Part shown: in pieces, positions 63,077 through 64,000 of the stretch | How positions within the stretch are numbered: position 1 is the stretch's first letter | Layout of the letters: every line of letters starts with the position of its first letter | Assembly (NCBI RefSeq): GCF_004354085.1 | Contig: NZ_SMSE01000001.1 | Location: 1,541,724 to 1,605,723, forward strand | Direction: 5' to 3' | DNA from: Seongchinamella unica | GTDB taxonomy: Bacteria; Pseudomonadota; Gammaproteobacteria; Pseudomonadales; Halieaceae | DNA: 64,000 nt | The notes under the pieces: generated by a model | What the model was told of the DNA's origin: nothing | Databases searched by the model: none | What the model saw: the letters and a program-made list of their open reading frames with translations, nothing else | Program-made: the position numbers and the translations under genes

Positions 63077-64000
63077 ATGACTGTAATTCTGTTTTTGCTA
63101 GTGGCAGCGGTGCTGCTTTATCGTGGCCGGGGCGGCCAGCAGGCCCTCTGGTACCTGGGGGTGGCAGCCTTCCTGGGATGGGTGTGGGGCGGTTTTGGCT
63201 TGTTCAGCCTGTTGCTGGGGGGCCTTCTGCTGTTCTCGGCCTGGGTGCTGCTGACACCGGGACCGATGCGTCTTGAGCGGGTCAGTCGTCCCCTGTTGTC
63301 GCGGGTCCGCGGCATGCTGCCGACGCTGTCGGCGACAGAGGCGGAGGCGCTGAAATCTGGCTCGGTAGACTGGGATGGAGAGCTTTTTTCCGGCAGCCCG
63401 CGCTGGGAGCGGCTGATCGAGGCGCGGCCGGCGCAGCTGAGCGAGGAGGAGCAGGCCTTTGTTGACGGTCCGGTTGAAACCCTCTGCAGCATGCTGGACG
63501 ACTGGGCGCTGACCCACGAAGACTACGATCTGCCGCAGGCGGTGTGGGACTATATGCAGGAGCAGGGCTTCTTCGGCCTGGTCATCCCCGCAGAGTTTGG
63601 CGGCAAGGGGTTTTCCCACACGGCACACTCGGAAATCGTCATGAAAATTTCCACCCGCAGCGTGTCCGGTGCGGTGACCGTGATGGTGCCCAACTCGCTG
63701 GGTCCCGGCGAGCTGTTGCAGCACTATGGCACCGACGAGCAGAAATCCCATTACCTGCCGCGGCTGGCCCGGGGGGAGGAGGTTCCCTGCTTCGCCCTGA
63801 CCTCGCCGGTGGCGGGCTCTGACGCCGGCGCCATACCGGACAAGGGCATTGTGTGTCGCGGCCAGTGGCAGGGCGAGGAAGTCCTGGGCCTCAAGGTCAC
63901 CTGGAACAAGCGCTATATCACCCTCGCGCCGGTGGCCACCCTGATCGGGCTGGCGGTAAAAGTGTACGATCCCGAGGGACTGCTCGGTGGCGACGAAGTG
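63077..64000 (+). CDS. fadE: Acyl-CoA dehydrogenase FadE, partial
   Basis: First 308 codons; continues past the window. Starts at 63077 with GGGAG 9 nt upstream. The N-terminus has two or three membrane helices and an LTPGPMRLERVSRPLL segment, characteristic of the long FadE form rather than soluble acyl-CoA dehydrogenases. Then LPQAVWDYMQEQGFFGLVIPAEFGGKGFS and CFALTSPVAGSDAGAIPD, the FAD-contacting region. Catalyses the first step of fatty-acid beta-oxidation. Confidence 0.95.
   Translation, partial: MTVILFLLVAAVLLYRGRGGQQALWYLGVAAFLGWVWGGFGLFSLLLGGLLLFSAWVLLTPGPMRLERVSRPLLSRVRGMLPTLSATEAEALKSGSVDWDGELFSGSPRWERLIEARPAQLSEEEQAFVDGPVETLCSMLDDWALTHEDYDLPQAVWDYMQEQGFFGLVIPAEFGGKGFSHTAHSEIVMKISTRSVSGAVTVMVPNSLGPGELLQHYGTDEQKSHYLPRLARGEEVPCFALTSPVAGSDAGAIPDKGIVCRGQWQGEEVLGLKVTWNKRYITLAPVATLIGLAVKVYDPEGLLGGDEV

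Overview
This 64 kb window looks like chromosomal DNA from a high-GC aerobic marine gammaproteobacterium. A Halieaceae/OM60-like or Cellvibrionales relative is my guess. The basis is gene content only: TonB-dependent receptor, DUF2789, DUF465, NnrS, FadE, NhaR, Nei and the Nas/Nrt nitrate genes. Coding density is high. I see no tRNA, rRNA, CRISPR array, transposase, phage gene or attachment site, so this is chromosome with accessory clusters rather than a mobile island.

Layout. 1-6.4 kb (minus strand): nitrate-assimilation locus with an outer-membrane porin, the NasT/NasS antitermination pair and the NrtA-NrtB-NrtC/D ABC transporter (last gene cut by the window edge). Two sigma-54-like promoters are each followed by a leader hairpin, and the two leaders share an identical 11-nt element, which suggests one NasT target in both. 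Divergent from it is nnrS. 7.7-9.8 kb: ECF sigma factor, anti-sigma factor and two DUF4252 proteins. 9.9-19.3 kb: lipoprotein, class II aldolase, CotH-like and DUF4956 pair, CorC-like CBS protein, stand-alone HerA-type ATPase, DUF2789, exported formylglycine-generating-enzyme-like protein and a PLP decarboxylase. 19.7-34 kb: exported KatG with an OxyR-like site, small proteins, Nei, LLM oxidoreductase, EEP hydrolase, MFS transporter, GdhA, acetolactate-synthase-like enzyme and two convergent photolyase-family genes (FeS-type and Cry-DASH). 34.2-36.5 kb: TonB-dependent receptor.

36.5-45.5 kb is the most unusual part: a compact RiPP-like locus. The minus strand carries a 69-residue cysteine-free precursor candidate behind a near-consensus promoter, then YcaO, TfuA and a 1040-residue TIR / cyclase-like / STAND-ATPase / TPR protein. 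The divergent strand carries a heme-oxygenase-like diiron protein and an S41-family protease without a signal peptide. 45.6-49 kb: an amidoligase overlapping a C26-type glutamine amidotransferase, flanked by two GNATs.

49-64 kb is mostly housekeeping: AcnA, FumC, DUF3429 and SDR proteins, Na/Ca exchanger, NfeD protease with slipin, two lipoproteins, NhaR, small unknowns and the start of FadE.

Family assignments come from reading translated sequence and remembered motifs; no database search was run.
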